This document shows, piece by piece, positions 9,748-17,759 of a stretch of 64,000 nucleotides of DNA. This DNA comes from Comamonadaceae bacterium (GTDB lineage: Bacteria; Pseudomonadota; Gammaproteobacteria; Burkholderiales; Burkholderiaceae_C), in the NCBI GenBank assembly GCA_027488985.1, contig JAIYAR010000005.1:229594-293593 (forward strand), in the 5' to 3' direction. The notes below the pieces were generated by a model, which saw only the letters and a list, made by a program, of their open reading frames with translations, was not told where the DNA came from and made no database searches. Both the position numbers and the translations under genes were made by a program. How positions within the stretch are numbered: position 1 is the first letter of the stretch; each line of letters starts with the position of its first letter.

Positions 9748-9781
9748 GGTTTTTTCTCTGTTTTGATTGCAATATAGATAT

Positions 9782-9802
9782 ATGAATCGTCTCTAAATTC
9801 AT
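9782..9802. promoter_or_regulatory. Inverted repeat in the dehydrogenase/dehydratase divergent promoter
   Basis: ATGAAT (9782-9787) and ATTCAT (9797-9802) form a perfect six-base inverted repeat with a nine-base spacer in the AT-rich gap between two divergent catabolic genes. The downstream half contains TAAATT, as does the site region in front of chvE. It is a candidate operator for the same LysR regulator; no second regulator is encoded nearby. Confidence 0.45.
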
Positions 9803-9884
9803 TTTCTATTATCACTGTGCATTGGTACCATGCCTGCTGTCAAGAACCGGAGGCATCCGCCTCCACGAATAAAGAGGCAAACCC

Positions 9885-11609
9885 ATGGATTCCGAAAAGC
9901 CCCCATTCCGCCGTAGCCACGCTTGGTTCGGCCGCCAAGACCGTGATGGTTTTGTGCATCGCAGCTGGCTCAAAAATCAGGGCTATCCCCACGACCTGTT
10001 GGATGGTCGTCCCATCATCGGCATTTGCAACACCTGGAGTGAGCTGACACCTTGCAACGGCCACTTCCGTGAATTAGCGGAGTTTGTGAAACGTGGTGTG
10101 TACGAGGCCGGCGGTTTCCCGCTGGAATTCCCCGTCATGTCGCTGGGAGAGACCCAACTGCGCCCCACCGCCATGCTGTTTCGCAACTTGGCATCGATGG
10201 ATGTTGAAGAAAGCATTCGTGGCAACCCCATCGACGGCGTTGTGCTGTTGATGGGCTGCGACAAGACCACCCCGTCTCTAATGATGGGCGCGGCGAGTTG
10301 CGACCTGCCCACCATCGGCTTGTCCGGTGGCCCCATGTTGAACGGCAAGTTCCGGGGCAGAGATGTGGGCTCAGGCACCGGCGTGTGGCAAATGTCAGAA
10401 ATGGTGCGTGCCGGCGAAATGACCATGGAAGAGTTCTCTTCCTGCGAGAGCGACATGCACCGCTCCAGCGGCACCTGTATGACGATGGGCACCGCCTCCA
10501 CCATGGCCAGCATGGTTGAAGCATTGGGTATGGCACTGCCTGAAAACGCCGCTATTCCGGCAGCCGATACCCGCCGCAAGCGTTTGGCACAGCTTACCGG
10601 TCGCCGCATTGTTGAGATGGTGAAGCAGGACATCCGGATGTCTCAAATCATGACGCGGCAAGCTTTTGAAAACGCGATCCGCACCAATGCGGCCATCGGC
10701 GGATCGACAAACGCCGTCATCCATTTGCTGGCCATGGCTGGCCGTATTGGCGTCAAGCTTACGCTCGAAGACTTTGACAAGCTAGGTTCGGAAGTCAACA
10801 ACATTCTGGACCTGCAGCCTTCCGGCAAGTACCTGATGGAGGACTTCTGCTACGCCGGCGGCTTGCCTGCCGTCATGCGAGAAATCCTGCCGATGTTGCA
10901 TGGCGACGCGTTAACCGTAAATGGCAAAACCATCCGCCAAAACGTCGAAAACGCTCCTTGCTACAACCGCGATGTCATCAAGACCGTGGAAGAGCCCTTT
11001 ATGCCAGCTGCCGGTATTGCTGTCGTACGAGGCAACCTCGCCCCGAATGGCGCTGTCATCAAGCCCTCGGCCGCTTCCAAGCACTTGCTGCAACATCGTG
11101 GCCCAGCCGTGGTGTTTGAATCCATTGAAGACTTCCACGCCCGCATTGATGACCCGGATTTGGTTATCGATGAAAACAGTGTCATGGTACTCAAAAACTG
11201 CGGCCCCCGCGGTTACCCCGGCATGGCGGAAGTTGGCAACATGCCGCTGCCCCCCAAGGTGCTGAAAAAGGGCATTACCGACATGGTCCGCATTTCGGAT
11301 GCCCGCATGAGCGGCACGGCCTATGGCACCACGGTGCTACACACCTCTCCCGAAGCCGCAGCTGGCGGTCCTCTGGCCGTAGTACAAGACGGCGACATCA
11401 TTGAACTCAACGTGCCGGAACGTAAACTGCACTTGGAGGTATCGGACGAAGAATTGGCACGCCGCCTGGCTGCGTGGCAAGCACCCGAAAAACCCAAGCG
11501 CGGCTGGTACAAACTGTATGTGGAGACGGTGCAACAAGCGCACCTGGGTGCTGACTTGGACTTTTTGGTGGGTGGAAGCGGAGCAGCGGTCCCGCGTGAT
11601 TCCCACTAA
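9885..11609 (+). CDS. L-arabonate dehydratase (IlvD/Edd family)
   Basis: The 574-residue Fe-S sugar-acid dehydratase carries the cluster cysteines in NTWSELTPCNGH (~residue 54), LMGCDKTTPS (~122) and SSGTCMTMGTAS (~195). It also has the Mg2+/substrate motifs GGSTNAVIHLLA and GTAYGTTVLHTSPEAAAGGP. The N-terminal RSHAWFGRQDRDGFVHRSWL and the C-terminal end resemble, from memory, the characterised Rhizobium and Azospirillum L-arabonate dehydratases (EC 4.2.1.25) more than dihydroxy-acid dehydratase. It converts L-arabonate to L-2-keto-3-deoxyarabonate, the substrate of the enzyme at 3007-3936. A role on D-fuconate or D-galactonate as well is possible. Confidence 0.9.
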   Translation: MDSEKPPFRRSHAWFGRQDRDGFVHRSWLKNQGYPHDLLDGRPIIGICNTWSELTPCNGHFRELAEFVKRGVYEAGGFPLEFPVMSLGETQLRPTAMLFRNLASMDVEESIRGNPIDGVVLLMGCDKTTPSLMMGAASCDLPTIGLSGGPMLNGKFRGRDVGSGTGVWQMSEMVRAGEMTMEEFSSCESDMHRSSGTCMTMGTASTMASMVEALGMALPENAAIPAADTRRKRLAQLTGRRIVEMVKQDIRMSQIMTRQAFENAIRTNAAIGGSTNAVIHLLAMAGRIGVKLTLEDFDKLGSEVNNILDLQPSGKYLMEDFCYAGGLPAVMREILPMLHGDALTVNGKTIRQNVENAPCYNRDVIKTVEEPFMPAAGIAVVRGNLAPNGAVIKPSAASKHLLQHRGPAVVFESIEDFHARIDDPDLVIDENSVMVLKNCGPRGYPGMAEVGNMPLPPKVLKKGITDMVRISDARMSGTAYGTTVLHTSPEAAAGGPLAVVQDGDIIELNVPERKLHLEVSDEELARRLAAWQAPEKPKRGWYKLYVETVQQAHLGADLDFLVGGSGAAVPRDSH

Positions 11610-11633
11610 ATTGGGTACTCTTTGAAGCTCTTG

Positions 11634-11675
11634 AGGCCCATGGCGACGGGAACACCGTTGTTATGGGCCTTTTTT
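11634..11675 (+). terminator. Intrinsic terminator after the dehydratase
   Basis: AGGCCCAT (11634-11641) pairs with ATGGGCCT (11663-11670) and the hairpin is followed by a run of six T residues. It begins 24 bases after the stop codon. The rest of the 387-base gap up to infA holds only a dispersed repeat copy and no convincing gene. Confidence 0.85.
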
Positions 11676-11773
11676 CTGTTGGGACGCGTGCTGATTTGTG
11701 CCCCATATGCGCCTGATGGCGATGACGGGCGGTGGCAACCATCAGGTTTTGAGTCAAATCAGGCCGTGACGTC

Positions 11774-11812
11774 AGTGGAATATGCGTGAACAGCTATCAA
11801 TTTGATAGCATC
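11774..11812 (+). repeat. Comamonadaceae-type intergenic repeat, copy 1
   Basis: This copy contains TGGAATATGCGTGAACAGC followed by GCTATCAATTTGATAGC, a small perfect hairpin. Seven more copies occur in the window; the consensus is AGCGCYCATGGAATATG, then CGCGAGCAGC, then a short inverted repeat beginning GCTA and ending TAGC. Confidence 0.8.
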
Positions 11813-11996
11813 TTTGAATCCAGTAACTGCTGATTTATGACACCCGGATCATTCCCGTGGCATGGCGCCCGGAAGGATGTTGGTGCAATCAACACGGATT
11901 CAGACTTTTCTCCACCAATCCGGGTCAGCGGAGTGATATCTTTTCCAAGCCGGGTTCGCCTGAAAGGCCCTCGCCGGCGAAGACTTTTGCCGTCAA

Positions 11997-12245
11997 TCAG
12001 CGACGTGGGGTCATCGGGCCGCGCCCTTCGATGTGACGGAAGTTGATACGACCCTTGCTGAGGTCGTAAGGAGACAACTCCAGGGAAACACGGTCACCCG
12101 CCAGAATGCGGATGTGGTTCTTGCGCATCTTGCCGGCTGAGTAAGCGATCAGCTGGTGACCATTGTCCAAGGTGACGCGGAAACGGGTGTCAGGCAACAC
12201 TTCGTTAACCACGCCCATCATTTCAATCAGATCTTCTTTTGCCAT
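11997..12245 (-). CDS. infA: Translation initiation factor IF-1
   Basis: This 82-residue S1/OB-fold protein starts [13 protein letters not shown] and contains [16 protein letters not shown] and [14 protein letters not shown], the conserved IF-1 core that binds the 30S A site. The C-terminal extension ([11 protein letters not shown]) is longer than in E. coli IF-1 (72 residues) and resembles the second infA copy common in Burkholderiales. It stands alone, away from the ribosomal protein operon, so another copy probably exists elsewhere in the genome. Confidence 0.95.
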   Translation of the reverse strand: MAKEDLIEMMGVVNEVLPDTRFRVTLDNGHQLIAYSAGKMRKNHIRILAGDRVSLELSPYDLSKGRINFRHIEGRGPMTPRR

Positions 12246-12733
12246 AAAACTTCCTCTGAACCTAATAGTTACCGGGGGCCGGTTCCAGCCAGTGTCCGGT
12301 AATTGACTTGTGCGTTTGCAGATTCCGCCAGCGCAACAAGCGTTGAAACATTGCCGCCAAAATTCAATATTTGTGCGCGTTGCACCAGTGCAGCTGGCAA
12401 TGCCCTATTTGCCAAGATGAACTGTGTGTAAATCGTCAAACTAATTTTGGTTCTGAATTTATAAATATACAAACGCGCCAACTGAGAAGGAAGTGGACTG
12501 GAAATCCCTCTGCAGCTACCGGTAGGTATTGGGAGTCGCTCTAGAAGCCGAATAGGCGCTGGATTGGAACCTCCACAGTCGGGAGAATTGTGTTTTTGCA
12601 CGAGGCTCAGACACTGCCAATCGCTTTTTGGCGACTCGCTAATGTAGCATGGAGCACTGAAAGCGGAACTTCACGCCCTGTTTTGACTCGACAGGGTGTG
12701 GTTTTCTTAGTGAAACTCAGGACTATTCAACGC
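12246..12733. other. 488-base gap without a supported gene
   Basis: This is the upstream region of both infA (minus) and the amidotransferase (plus). It contains an AT-rich patch around 12440-12475 that could hold promoters. A 110-codon open frame on the minus strand has no recognisable features and unnatural composition, so I do not call it. I see no strong hairpin or repeat. Confidence 0.5.
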
Positions 12734-13438
12734 ATGAAACTCTGCATTCTGGACAACGACACCATCGACGAAGCCTTGATCCCGGTGTACGGCAATTACG
12801 GTGCCATGCTGGAAAAGGTTTTGCGTGATGCGGGGGCTGCTGATTGGGTAATGGATCGTTTCAGCACACCGCACGGTGAGTATCCGGCTTCATTTGCAGG
12901 GTACGACGCTGTCCTCCTTACAGGTAGTAAAGCGGACTCCTTCTCCGATGAACCTTGGGTGGTTGAGCTTCGGCGTCGTGTGACGGAACTTCTGTCTACA
13001 GATATCAAGTTGTTGGGTGTTTGCTTCGGGCACCAATTGATTGCACTGTGCCTCGGTGCGAAGGTCGGCCGTGCTCCTCAAGGTTGGGTAACGGGGCGCA
13101 ACACCTATCAATGGCATGCCGGTGATTTGGTTGACGACAGCCGGGATGGCTTCGCTTTGCTGGCCAGCCATCAGGACCAGGTGTTGGAATTGCCTGAAGG
13201 CGCCCGGCTATTGGCTAGCAGCGACCGTTGCCCCATTGCTGCTTACGCCAAAGGCAAAGAGGTTCTATGCATCCAGCCTCACCCTGAATTTGTAGAAGAT
13301 TACAGCGCCTACCTTCTAAACAAACGTCGTTCGCTTTTGGGCGACGAGCATTACGCTGCCAGCATGGAAAGTCTTCAACATGGTCACGAAGGTGCAGACT
13401 TCGCCAAAGTGATGGTTGCTTTCGTTGAGAACCGCTAA
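12734..13438 (+). CDS. Class I glutamine amidotransferase domain protein
   Basis: A 234-residue stand-alone GATase1 domain. The nucleophile Cys lies in LLGVCFGHQLIA and the His-Glu pair of the triad is in IQPHPEF. It resembles GMP-synthase-like amidotransferases of unknown acceptor that act on small amines or glutamyl conjugates. I chose the ATG at 12734 because MKLCILDNDTID begins the first beta strand; an in-frame start 144 bases earlier would add an unstructured leader. The gene converges with the FMN-binding protein and the two overlap by four bases. Confidence 0.85.
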   Translation: MKLCILDNDTIDEALIPVYGNYGAMLEKVLRDAGAADWVMDRFSTPHGEYPASFAGYDAVLLTGSKADSFSDEPWVVELRRRVTELLSTDIKLLGVCFGHQLIALCLGAKVGRAPQGWVTGRNTYQWHAGDLVDDSRDGFALLASHQDQVLELPEGARLLASSDRCPIAAYAKGKEVLCIQPHPEFVEDYSAYLLNKRRSLLGDEHYAASMESLQHGHEGADFAKVMVAFVENR

Positions 13439-13920
13439 CTGTTTTGAATGATGGTTCGTAAAGTCGCTTGGTCGACTTTTCTTGCGGCACCAAAGCCAGC
13501 GATGACGCGGCCCGCCAAAGGTTTAACTTTGACGAAAGCAAAGTCTCCAAGTTCTGTCATGAAGGCTGCTTCCGGAAAGCGCTGAACATACGCTTCACGT
13601 GTCGCGTGATAGGCAGCGTCACTGGCACCGACAAATTCAATGTCGGCTTGAATAGATACCCGGGACAAGGCATGTACCTCTTCGCCAGCGACCTCCGGCT
13701 TGGCTATCAAAAGAGCCGCTTGTAGTTTGTTCTTCAAGTACTTGAAGTGGGGAGACAAAGCGCTGACATGGATCAGTAGCACCCCCTCGCCATGCATGAG
13801 AGCAAATGGAACCATGGAGGCATGAGGTAATCCGCCTTCATCGATAGTCGCCAGGCTTGCGATACGTTGTTTGCACAACAGCTCGGAAATCACGGAATCA
13901 AAGGATGTTGTTTCGTTCAT
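13435..13920 (-). CDS. Pyridoxamine-5'-phosphate-oxidase-like FMN-binding protein (HugZ-like)
   Basis: The 161-residue protein has the split-barrel flavin-binding fold: RIASLATIDEGGLPHASMVPFAL, LLIHVSALSPHFKYLKNKLQAALLI and the closing GDFAFVKVKPLAGRVIAGFGAARKV. The last segment is typical of the HugZ/heme-utilisation branch, some members of which bind or degrade heme. It has no signal peptide and should be cytoplasmic. The 5' region contains competing hairpins and a U-tract (13929-13986), so expression may be attenuated. Confidence 0.82.
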   Translation of the reverse strand: MNETTSFDSVISELLCKQRIASLATIDEGGLPHASMVPFALMHGEGVLLIHVSALSPHFKYLKNKLQAALLIAKPEVAGEEVHALSRVSIQADIEFVGASDAAYHATREAYVQRFPEAAFMTELGDFAFVKVKPLAGRVIAGFGAARKVDQATLRTIIQNS

Positions 13921-13928
13921 CTGGTGAT

Positions 13929-13986
13929 GGTAGCCGTCAACAAAAACGCCCCGCTACCGGTTAGATAGTCAGGGCGTTAACGGTAG
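13929..13986 (-). promoter_or_regulatory. Candidate attenuator: mutually exclusive hairpins upstream of the FMN-binding protein gene
   Basis: Read on the minus strand there are five segments in order: CTACCG (13986-13981), AACGCCC (13978-13972), CGGTAGC (13959-13953), GGGCGTT followed by more T (13951-13942) and GCTACC (13934-13929). Segment 2 with 4 makes a terminator-like hairpin ending in TTTTT. Segment 3 can pair with 1 or with 5, and the 1:3 pairing is interleaved with the terminator. The structure ends 8 bases before the start codon. Confidence 0.5.
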
Positions 13987-14128
13987 AGGCTTTGGTAAAA
14001 CCTTCTATAGCCCGGTTCCTTGTGAGTGCCGGTGGCATGGGGCTGTTGTTCAACCCTGATGAGAAGTGTATTTCGAACGAATAGCCATTTGATTGCGAAG
14101 TTGCTAGTAATCAAATAATTTTAGGCAT

Positions 14129-14162
14129 AATATTCCAACAAAGTCACTTATCTTGGAATATT
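14129..14162. promoter_or_regulatory. Perfect 10-base inverted repeat before the Lrp-family gene
   Basis: AATATTCCAA (14129-14138) and TTGGAATATT (14153-14162) are exact reverse complements separated by 14 bases, and the second arm touches the GTG start codon. CATAAT at 14126-14131 could be a -10 box overlapping the first arm. This is the expected layout for autorepression by an Lrp/AsnC protein. Confidence 0.7.
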
Positions 14163-14627
14163 GTGGAAATAGATCGCATTGACCAGCAAATTCTGGAAAT
14201 TCTCCAGATAGATGGCAGGATTGCCAATCAGGATCTTGCTGATCGCATTGGGTTATCCCCTTCTCCCTGCTTGCGTCGTGTCAGGGCACTTGAAGAATCA
14301 GGTCTGATTACCGGCTATCGCGCCATGCTGGACGCCAAAAAGTTGGGTTTGTCTTTGATCGCCTTGGTTCACATTTCCATGGACAGGCACACACCTGAAC
14401 GATTTGCCAATTTTGAAGCCAGTGTCGGCGTATTGCCCGAGGTGCTCGAATGCCTGCTCATTACCGGACAGGATGCGGACTATCAGATCAAGGTCGCAGT
14501 CAAGGACATGGACCACTACCAGACATTGCTCTTAAACAAACTTACCCGTATCGAAGGGGTTACCGGGGTTCACTCCAGCTTTGTGTTGCGACGGGTAATC
14601 GATAGAACCGCACTTCCTTTAGTTTGA
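14163..14627 (+). CDS. Lrp/AsnC-family transcriptional regulator
   Basis: A 154-residue protein with an N-terminal helix-turn-helix (DRIDQQILEILQIDGRIANQDLADRIGLSPSPCLRRVRALEESG, residues ~3-48) and a C-terminal RAM ligand-binding domain (residues ~65-145). It starts with GTG directly after a perfect inverted repeat and lacks a clear ribosome-binding site. It lies 9 bases upstream of the NRDE gene, so they form an operon. Such regulators respond to amino acids or related small molecules; the effector is unknown. Confidence 0.92.
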   Translation: MEIDRIDQQILEILQIDGRIANQDLADRIGLSPSPCLRRVRALEESGLITGYRAMLDAKKLGLSLIALVHISMDRHTPERFANFEASVGVLPEVLECLLITGQDADYQIKVAVKDMDHYQTLLLNKLTRIEGVTGVHSSFVLRRVIDRTALPLV

Positions 14628-14636
14628 GGTATCACG

Positions 14637-15392
14637 ATGTGCTTGATCGTATGGGATTGGGATCCAGAGGCCGAAAAGCTGCTGGTTCTGAGCAATCGGG
14701 ATGAAGCCTATCTTCGGCCGACTCTTCCCCTTCATGCATGGTCTGGCAAGAACATTTATGCGGGCAAAGACGAGGAAGCGCTAGGCACATGGCTCGGATG
14801 CAGTAAGACAGGCAGACTGGCTGCAGTAACCAATTTCAGGAGCGGTCAAGCACCCAACCCCCAGGCCAAGAGCAGAGGTCAATTGGTCACCCAGTTCCTG
14901 GCTGCTGAATTGAATTCCGAAGATTTTCTGCGATGCATTGCGAAGCAAGCAGATGCTTACAACGCTTTCAATGTATTGGTATTTGATGGTGAAACCTTGG
15001 CGGGTTTTGAGAGCCATTCCTCAAGAACCTTGACCATGTTGCCAGGAATCTCTGGGGTTTCCAATGCAGGATTCAACAGCCCTTGGCCAAAGTTGACCAC
15101 GACCAAACACAGGCTTAAAGAACTACGTAAAGCGATAAACGTTTCGAATGAAGACTACTTTGCTTTGTTGGCAGACACCCAACTTGCGAACTTGGATGCC
15201 TGCCCTGCAACTGGTATTCCACAAGAAATCGAGCACCAGCTATCTGCTGTGTTCATCAAGATGCCCGGCTATGGAACCCGGGCAAGCAGTGTTGTACAGA
15301 TAAGTCCTGCCTCCGTCTTGTTTCAAGAACGTACGTTCAATGAGCAAGGAAAGCAGGGTCTGGTGACCGTGAGTTTTCCAATTAGCACTTAA
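14637..15392 (+). CDS. NRDE (TANGO2) family protein
   Basis: The 251-residue protein begins MCLIVWDWD and has the family hallmark [17 protein letters not shown] near residues 19-36, followed by [19 protein letters not shown]. The second-position Cys suggests an Ntn-hydrolase-like N-terminus, but catalysis has not been established for the family as far as I know. The animal TANGO2 homologue is linked to heme and lipid handling. It is co-transcribed with the Lrp gene, and a HugZ-like protein is divergent. Confidence 0.88.
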   Translation: MCLIVWDWDPEAEKLLVLSNRDEAYLRPTLPLHAWSGKNIYAGKDEEALGTWLGCSKTGRLAAVTNFRSGQAPNPQAKSRGQLVTQFLAAELNSEDFLRCIAKQADAYNAFNVLVFDGETLAGFESHSSRTLTMLPGISGVSNAGFNSPWPKLTTTKHRLKELRKAINVSNEDYFALLADTQLANLDACPATGIPQEIEHQLSAVFIKMPGYGTRASSVVQISPASVLFQERTFNEQGKQGLVTVSFPIST

Positions 15393-15649
15393 CGCGCGTC
15401 GGGCAACTCAATCTTCACTTCCAGTACTTCCAGGTTGTCCTGACGTTCCAAATTGACTTTGATGTCATCAGGATTGATCTTGATGTACTTGCTGATAACT
15501 GCAACCAGATCCCTCTGCAAGTCGGGCAGGTAGTCGGGCTCCGCAGCATTGCGACCGCTGCGTTCATGGGCCAGAATGATTTGCAACCGTTCCTTGGCAA
15601 CACTGGCTGTCTTCTTTTTTTCGCCAATCAGGAATGAAAGGAATGACAT
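15389..15649 (-). CDS. minE: Cell division topological specificity factor MinE
   Basis: This 86-residue protein contains [17 protein letters not shown], the MinD-interacting helix, followed by the dimerisation domain ([36 protein letters not shown]). It stimulates MinD ATPase and restricts the division inhibitor to the poles. It is the last gene of minCDE, 4 bases after minD, and its stop overlaps the end of the convergent NRDE gene by 4 bases. Confidence 0.97.
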   Translation of the reverse strand: MSFLSFLIGEKKKTASVAKERLQIILAHERSGRNAAEPDYLPDLQRDLVAVISKYIKINPDDIKVNLERQDNLEVLEVKIELPDAR

Positions 15650-15653
15650 AGCC

Positions 15654-16469
15654 TCATTTCCCTCCGAACAGGCGCTTCAACAAGCCTTGCTTCGGCGCTT
15701 CGGTAAATCGCATGGGCTTCTCGGCACCCAAAAAGCGGTCGATGACATCTTTGTAGGCTTCTGACACGTCACTTCCCTGCATATGCACTGCTGGAACGCC
15801 TTGGTTAGATGCCTGCAAAACGGATTCACTTTCCGGAATTACACCGATCAACGGTATGCGCAGAATGTCCTGAATGTCGTCCAGGGACAGCATCTGCCCT
15901 TGGTCTACACGTGCCGGGTTGTAACGTGTAATGAGCAGGTGTTCCTTGATCGGGGCTGTACCTTCCACCGCACGTTTGGTTTTGCTCGACAACATACCCA
16001 GAATCCGGTCTGAATCACGCACGGATGACACTTCCGGATTGGTAACCACCAGCGCCTCATCCGCAAAGTGCATAGCCATCAGAGCACCAGTTTCGATACC
16101 GGCGGGAGAGTCGCACACGATGTACTCGAACTCCATGGCAGACAGATCATTCAATACCCGCTCCACGCCTTCTTGCGTGAGTGCGTCTTTGTCACGAGTC
16201 TGTGAAGCAGCAAGGATGTACAGGTTGTCGCATTGCTTGTCTTTGATCAGTGCCTGATTCAGGTTGGCCTCTCCCTGGATCACATTAATCAGGTCATAAA
16301 CAACACGACGCTCGCAACCCATGATGAGGTCAAGGTTCCGTAAACCTACGTCAAAGTCAATAACGGCGGTCTTGTGCCCACGCAACGCCAAGCCTGTTGC
16401 AAAACTTGCGCTGGTTGTCGTTTTACCAACCCCGCCTTTGCCCGATGTAACAACGATGATCTTGGCCAT
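15654..16469 (-). CDS. minD: Septum site-determining protein MinD
   Basis: The 271-residue ParA-type ATPase has the deviant Walker [13 protein letters not shown] (~residues 10-21), [10 protein letters not shown] and a C-terminal amphipathic membrane-targeting helix ([12 protein letters not shown]). I placed the start at [13 protein letters not shown]; an in-frame ATG 18 bases upstream is less conserved. It oscillates with MinE at the membrane and recruits MinC. Confidence 0.97.
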   Translation of the reverse strand: MAKIIVVTSGKGGVGKTTTSASFATGLALRGHKTAVIDFDVGLRNLDLIMGCERRVVYDLINVIQGEANLNQALIKDKQCDNLYILAASQTRDKDALTQEGVERVLNDLSAMEFEYIVCDSPAGIETGALMAMHFADEALVVTNPEVSSVRDSDRILGMLSSKTKRAVEGTAPIKEHLLITRYNPARVDQGQMLSLDDIQDILRIPLIGVIPESESVLQASNQGVPAVHMQGSDVSEAYKDVIDRFLGAEKPMRFTEAPKQGLLKRLFGGK

Positions 16470-16503
16470 GAGAAGCAGGTCTTTCAAAAAGAAGTGAAAT
16501 GTT

Positions 16504-17268
16504 TCAAGCCTTGAGGGCTTCTATCAATAATTTTTCTTGTCCGTCATCACTGAGCCGGACTTGAGCCGTTTTCCCATGAACTTCCTTGGGAAACGGATTT
16601 TCGCTGGTGCGGTAAACCCCGGCGATGGAAACCAACTCCGGTTCCAGAGACAGCGCAAATATCCGAGCCTTGGCATTGCCTCTCGCACCTGCCATAGCTT
16701 TGCCGCGTAAAGCTGCATAAACGTGAATATTACCGTCAGCTACAACCTCTGCGCCTTGGTTGACCATAGCCAAAACGACCAGGTCACACCCCTTGGCATA
16801 CACCTTTTGTCCTGATCGCAAAGGCTTGTCGATCACCATCGTTGCAGGTCCGGGCACTTCGCGAATCAGTGCCTGTTTTGGCTCTGTTTCCACAACAGAT
16901 GGCTTTGGGCGCTGCACCTCGGGCTCAGCCTTGACTAAACCCGCGTTTTCTGCAGATTCGGCCCAAGAAGCATGGTTGCTGCGGTAGGCAACAGGAATCA
17001 GGTTGCAGGTTTTCAAGACCGCTAAAAGCGGGTTTAGTTCTTGAGCCGGTACATCAGCATCCAAGAAAGAAAAATCCAAAACCAAACCATCGTTTTCAAA
17101 GAAATCTGGCGTTTCCCCTTGAGGTCCAAAAGCTGCGGACAGTTCTTCGGCCAAAACTTGAAAGTTTCCGGATTTCAACAGCAAAGCAACCAACGGTAGT
17201 TGCGCGCTTTTGATTTCAAAGGTGCTTCGTTTTGATGAAGAAGGTTGCACGGCAGAAGGTGCTGGCAT
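16504..17268 (-). CDS. minC: Septum site-determining protein MinC
   Basis: A 254-residue FtsZ-assembly inhibitor. The N-terminal domain (FEIKSAQLPLVALLLKSGN...) and the C-terminal beta-helical MinD-binding domain (RSGQKVYAKGCDLVVLAMVNQGAEVVADGNIHVYAALRGKAMAG) are both clear, joined by a long variable linker (~residues 115-145). It is the first gene of minCDE and is divergent from a diguanylate cyclase across the putative origin region. Confidence 0.96.
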   Translation of the reverse strand: MPAPSAVQPSSSKRSTFEIKSAQLPLVALLLKSGNFQVLAEELSAAFGPQGETPDFFENDGLVLDFSFLDADVPAQELNPLLAVLKTCNLIPVAYRSNHASWAESAENAGLVKAEPEVQRPKPSVVETEPKQALIREVPGPATMVIDKPLRSGQKVYAKGCDLVVLAMVNQGAEVVADGNIHVYAALRGKAMAGARGNAKARIFALSLEPELVSIAGVYRTSENPFPKEVHGKTAQVRLSDDGQEKLLIEALKA

Positions 17269-17329
17269 GAAAGGGTTTGTACAGATTCGTCAAAAGGTAG
17301 CAAATCTTACTTGATGCGAAGGTGGCTTC

Positions 17330-17640
17330 TATCGATTTATCGACAGAAATTGCAGATGTACACAAGTTTTTTCCCAATCTTTTGAAGTATGAAAAACTGG
17401 GGAAAAAGTTTTCCCTGCTATTGTCTTATTTCTTTAATTTCAAGATAGTAGTAGTAGATAAGGAAAGCACTTTTCTGTTGATAAGCTATAAAAACTGTTA
17501 TAAATCAATAGCTTATGATTCATCTACTCTTGTGTGTGACCGTGCTTCGACTTCGTATCCGGAATATGGATAAGTTCTAGAAAGCGTTCCTATCTGTGGA
17601 TAAGTTGAAGTTGTCATTGAATTTATACACAGAGTTATGC
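17330..17640. other. Candidate chromosomal replication origin (oriC): DnaA boxes, AT-rich tract, TAG-triplet run
   Basis: This 491-base non-coding gap contains two consensus DnaA boxes, TGTGGATAA (17595-17603) and TTATACACA (17623-17631). Three more differ from consensus at one base: TTATCGACA (17337-17345), TGTTGATAA (17476-17484) and TATGGATAA (17565-17573). Between the first and second lies an AT-rich tract (17365-17450) ending in four TAG triplets (within 17440-17465), like the DnaA-trio element next to known unwinding sites. Genes to the left (minCDE) point left and the mnmG-parAB block points right, as expected near an origin. The alternative is a DnaA-controlled promoter. Confidence 0.6.
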
Positions 17641-17759
17641 TCATTCGGCACTGTACGTGATACCAGACATTTACAGACCACTATTGATCTGTCCTTACGA
17701 TTTCAGCTGACAATGGCTTTGCGCCAGAAACTGGGTGTGCGCCAGAAAGAGAAGCAAGC

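Noticed and set aside
11837-12046. 69-codon frame between the dispersed repeat and infA
   Set aside because: No coding features; it overlaps the infA 3' end.
12545-12590. T-loop-like sequence (GGTTCCAATCC on the minus strand) suggesting a tRNA
   Set aside because: No acceptor or anticodon stem can be built around it.
12269-12601. 110-codon frame upstream of infA
   Set aside because: No recognisable domain, odd composition and no ribosome-binding site.
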